64,000 nucleotides of DNA from Cerasicoccus arenae. GTDB taxonomy: Bacteria; Verrucomicrobiota; Verrucomicrobiia; Opitutales; Cerasicoccaceae. The notes below the pieces were generated by a model that saw only the letters and a list, made by a program, of their open reading frames with translations, was not told where the DNA came from and searched no databases. Position numbers and translations under genes: made by a program. Position 1 is the first letter of the stretch, and every line of letters begins with the position of its first letter. The stretch covers positions 165,957 to 229,956 of the forward strand of contig NZ_BMXG01000003.1 in the NCBI RefSeq assembly GCF_014651635.1. The letters are read 5' to 3'. Shown one piece after another: positions 61,776 to 64,000 of this stretch.

Positions 61776-64000
61776 CTAAGGCGTTACTTGATCCTCGCCA
61801 GCGGCATGCGTCAATTGCCACTTGGACTCGAGGATGGCGGGCTTGATTGATAGGTGCGCAAGGGGGTATTCGCCGACGAAACTGTAGTCGGAACGTTGTG
61901 GCCCACGGATGCCCAGCTTGCCTGTGGTGGCCATATTGCGGATGCGTGTCCATGGCTCGTCCAGCGAGAGCATTTGCTCCAGCGAAACTTGAGCGTTGAT
62001 CTCCTCCCCGGGGCGAAGCAACGAGGTCTGCACGCGTTCGGCCCCCAACGAATGCAGCGCCAAGGCATAGAGTGCGAGCTGGACACCCTCTCCCTTAATC
62101 AGTTGCTTGGCGCTCAGTGGCTTGTCGCCGCCAGTTTTGAAATCGATGATCCACGCCGCCGCATAGTCGGGCCAAACGCTTTTTGCACGGCCGCTTAGCT
62201 TCTCGGGCGGTGTGTCGCTGAGGAGGGCGTCAATGCGCCCGCTGAAGATTAGGCCGTCCAGTGGGTTGCCTGGCAAATGGAGGGGTTGTTTGGGCAGGGA
62301 CCACTCTCCCCGTATGGCGGGCCAATTGAGCTGGGTGAGGGCGTCGGCCAACTGATGCGCCCAGCGCCGGGCCAAGGCCCAGTCAATGCGCCACCAGTCC
62401 GGTAGTCCCCGGTTAGCTTGCGCAAATGCATCGGCCACGCGTTGACGGACTTGCTTGGCCTGACGCTCGACTTGCAACGTCCATTCTTCGTGATTCGGGC
62501 AGAGAAGAAAGTCCTCCCCCCCTCCCGTTAACTGTACCCAGCTGTGTGCCCAATTTCCGGTAGCCTGCGCCCGCGGTTGCTGCTCTTGCAATTCCTTTTC
62601 CGGTTGAACGCGAAGGACATGGCGCTGCCAAGCATGAGCGGGCATGCGCAGGGCGTCTTCCCAAGCTCGGCACGAGAGCGTGAGTGGTTCGGCGGGCGGC
62701 TCCGCAAAGCAAAAGCTATATTGATCAAACGGTGTTCGCGGATCACGTCGTCGGCTCCAGGCTAGTGTTAGCTCTGGGAAGGTGTCGTGCCGGACGGGCT
62801 CAGGGGCGAACATTTCGGCTGACATCTCGGCGGCTTCGCGAAGGTCATCATCTCCCGGTAGTCGTCCAAATTGTGCATGAATCAGACGGTTGAGCCAGTC
62901 GGCGAGGTCTTGTTCACGTCCCGGATCGGCGGGGTTTTCGCGATGGGCGGTAAAGAGCGCATCATTCTGGACATGGCTGAGGAGGCTGGCGCAGGCCTCT
63001 GAAAAACGCCGTCGCTCGTCGAGGCTGTTGGCTAGCCAGCTTTTGCCTGCGCGCAGGCATTTTTGGCCGAGGCCTACCGGACTATCCATACTGGCGCGCA
63101 AGTTGAGCCGCGCACTATGCCGAGTGTCGAGTAATAGACTGTCGTTCTGCTCGGCGGGCCAATCTCCTCGATTGAGTCCGGCGAAGATCAGGTATTGCCA
63201 AGATTGCGGGGAAGCACGCTCAACCGTGGTGAGTACGACGGGGGCAAAGGCTTCGCGACCCAGATCTGCCCGAGTGCGCCCAGGAATGCGGCAGACTTCG
63301 GCCAGCCAGCGGAGATAATGTCCGCGTTGGATTTGCCGGGTCAGGCTCTCGGCGAGGGCTGAGGCGCGTTGTTCCCAAGCGTCAAGTCGTTCGGGCCAAC
63401 GCATTTTTTTGAGCACTGGAAGGCAGAGTGTTGTGTATTCGGCGAAGGTCCCTCGCTCAGGCAGTAAAGGCCATTCATCGAGGATGCGTCCGGCTTGCAC
63501 GCCCCGTCGCTGGCGGCTGAGGAGTGGTCGCAGAACGTCCAGCCCAGTCGTCATGGCTTCATTGAAGGCGTATTCCAACGCTCGCCGCACGGCGTCCTCG
63601 TTCTCTGAGGAGAGGTGTCCCGCGCGGCGCAGTGCGCGGAAAAACGCCCGGGCGCTATCGGCGTCGGCCCGTTCTTGATAGAGTCGCCAGGCTTCGACGA
63701 GGTTTTGCGAGGTGCGTCGGGCTGGCTGATGCCCGATCTCGTCCTGATGCGCGAGTCCGCAATCGACCAGTCGCCGGGAGACCTCGCGGGCAAGGGGCAA
63801 TCCGTCCCGCGCAAAGATCACACCAATGCGTTCGCCAATGCCCAGCTCGGCCCGCCAACGGTGGATTTCGCTTTCGATGACACACGCCTCGGTGGTGATG
63901 TCTGGTGTAATGACGGCCTTTAATTGGGGATTCGTCGGGGAAAGTTTTTCGTGGAACTCGGCTGCTTGAGCTAGATCAGCGAGCGGGCGAGGGGGGGGGG
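61776..64000 (-). CDS. AddB-like PD-(D/E)XK helicase-nuclease, partial (runs off window)
   Basis: The frame is open from the stop at 61776 to the window end, about 741 codons. It has no stop up to 64000, so the 5' end lies outside. The C-terminal region has PD-(D/E)XK nuclease motifs: IDALLSD (first metal Asp), IIDFKTGG (D-x-K), and QLALYALAL, in the order of AddB/RexB C-terminal nucleases. The N-terminal part matches UvrD-like helicase remnants (RIGVIFARDGLPLAREVSRR). It would process DNA ends in recombination or phage defence, probably with an AddA partner outside the window. Four iron-sulfur cysteines are not evident. Convergent with the SLATT-YEATS unit. Confidence 0.85.
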   Translation of the reverse strand, partial: PPPRPLADLAQAAEFHEKLSPTNPQLKAVITPDITTEACVIESEIHRWRAELGIGERIGVIFARDGLPLAREVSRRLVDCGLAHQDEIGHQPARRTSQNLVEAWRLYQERADADSARAFFRALRRAGHLSSENEDAVRRALEYAFNEAMTTGLDVLRPLLSRQRRGVQAGRILDEWPLLPERGTFAEYTTLCLPVLKKMRWPERLDAWEQRASALAESLTRQIQRGHYLRWLAEVCRIPGRTRADLGREAFAPVVLTTVERASPQSWQYLIFAGLNRGDWPAEQNDSLLLDTRHSARLNLRASMDSPVGLGQKCLRAGKSWLANSLDERRRFSEACASLLSHVQNDALFTAHRENPADPGREQDLADWLNRLIHAQFGRLPGDDDLREAAEMSAEMFAPEPVRHDTFPELTLAWSRRRDPRTPFDQYSFCFAEPPAEPLTLSCRAWEDALRMPAHAWQRHVLRVQPEKELQEQQPRAQATGNWAHSWVQLTGGGEDFLLCPNHEEWTLQVERQAKQVRQRVADAFAQANRGLPDWWRIDWALARRWAHQLADALTQLNWPAIRGEWSLPKQPLHLPGNPLDGLIFSGRIDALLSDTPPEKLSGRAKSVWPDYAAAWIIDFKTGGDKPLSAKQLIKGEGVQLALYALALHSLGAERVQTSLLRPGEEINAQVSLEQMLSLDEPWTRIRNMATTGKLGIRGPQRSDYSFVGEYPLAHLSIKPAILESKWQLTHAAGEDQVTP

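Noticed and set aside
1..64000. CRISPR array, tRNA, insertion sequence or prophage
   Set aside because: No regularly spaced repeats, cloverleaf-like genes, transposase or phage genes were recognised in the window.

Overview
The window looks like chromosomal DNA from a Verrucomicrobiota bacterium, most likely class Opitutia (Puniceicoccales/Opitutales). The pointers are family-level: a DUF1592 plus DUF1552 gene pair, a PEP-CTERM surface protein next to a verrucomicrobial-type pseudopilin, a small protein of a Verrucomicrobia/Planctomycetes-restricted family, and a PilM-N-O-P-secretin locus resembling the type IV pilus-like locus of Akkermansia. No plasmid or phage backbone, CRISPR array, tRNA or 16S/23S rRNA gene was found. 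Most of the window is moderately GC-rich and gene-dense. AT-richer islands stand out at about 27.8-29.1 kb and 60.8-61.75 kb.

Region 1 (0-12 kb) is mostly housekeeping: YqgE/AlgH, a secreted protein with a pseudopilin-G C-terminal domain, dCMP deaminase, a rhomboid protease, prfB with its programmed +1 frameshift, a broken VOC gene, a membrane histidine kinase with an NMT1/THI5-like sensor, obgE, trpD-glmM (overlapping) and an NhaC-type antiporter preceded by a nested inverted repeat. Region 2 (12-19 kb) is envelope and polysaccharide related: SGNH hydrolase with calcium-binding repeats, heparinase-like lipoprotein, FkbM methyltransferase, NodB deacetylase and a GT10 fucosyltransferase-like enzyme. 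Region 3 (19-32.5 kb) mixes a DUF1592/DUF1552 pair, HdeD, a PhoD-like protein lacking its metal ligands, an FmdB zinc ribbon followed by a REPIN-like palindrome, a TPR lipoprotein, an AT-rich cassette of three small genes, a pseudopilin/PEP-CTERM pair, and a thioredoxin-fold protein without its cysteines.

Region 4 (32.5-42.2 kb) holds a large membrane protein with a PspA-like coiled coil, MlaF-MlaE, an MFS transporter, a W/F-rich unknown exported protein, then an RNA and ribosome block: rsmD, RNase P RNA (rnpB), rpsT, a RluA-like protein whose catalytic Asp is replaced, and a 31-residue basic protein resembling the AURKAIP1/COX24 (mS38) family that is too short for usual gene calling. Region 5 (42.4-53.2 kb) is the PilM/N/O/P/secretin operon followed by a 1774-residue RCC1 beta-propeller/adhesin-like secreted protein and a DUF805-like membrane protein. 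Region 6 (53.2-60.7 kb) is a complete tripartite RND efflux operon whose outer-membrane component carries an N-terminal periplasmic-binding-protein-like domain, followed by a stand-alone LON substrate-binding domain protein.

Region 7 (60.8-64 kb) holds the best candidate for an undescribed system: a compact two-gene unit coding for a two-TM SLATT-like membrane protein and a stand-alone prokaryotic YEATS domain protein. It is AT-rich and sits beside an AddB-like nuclease gene that runs off the window end. Three proteins in the window (PhoD-like, RluA-like, TlpA-like) keep their fold signatures but have lost catalytic residues, a recurrent pseudoenzyme theme. All assignments rest on motif reading by eye; no database search was run.
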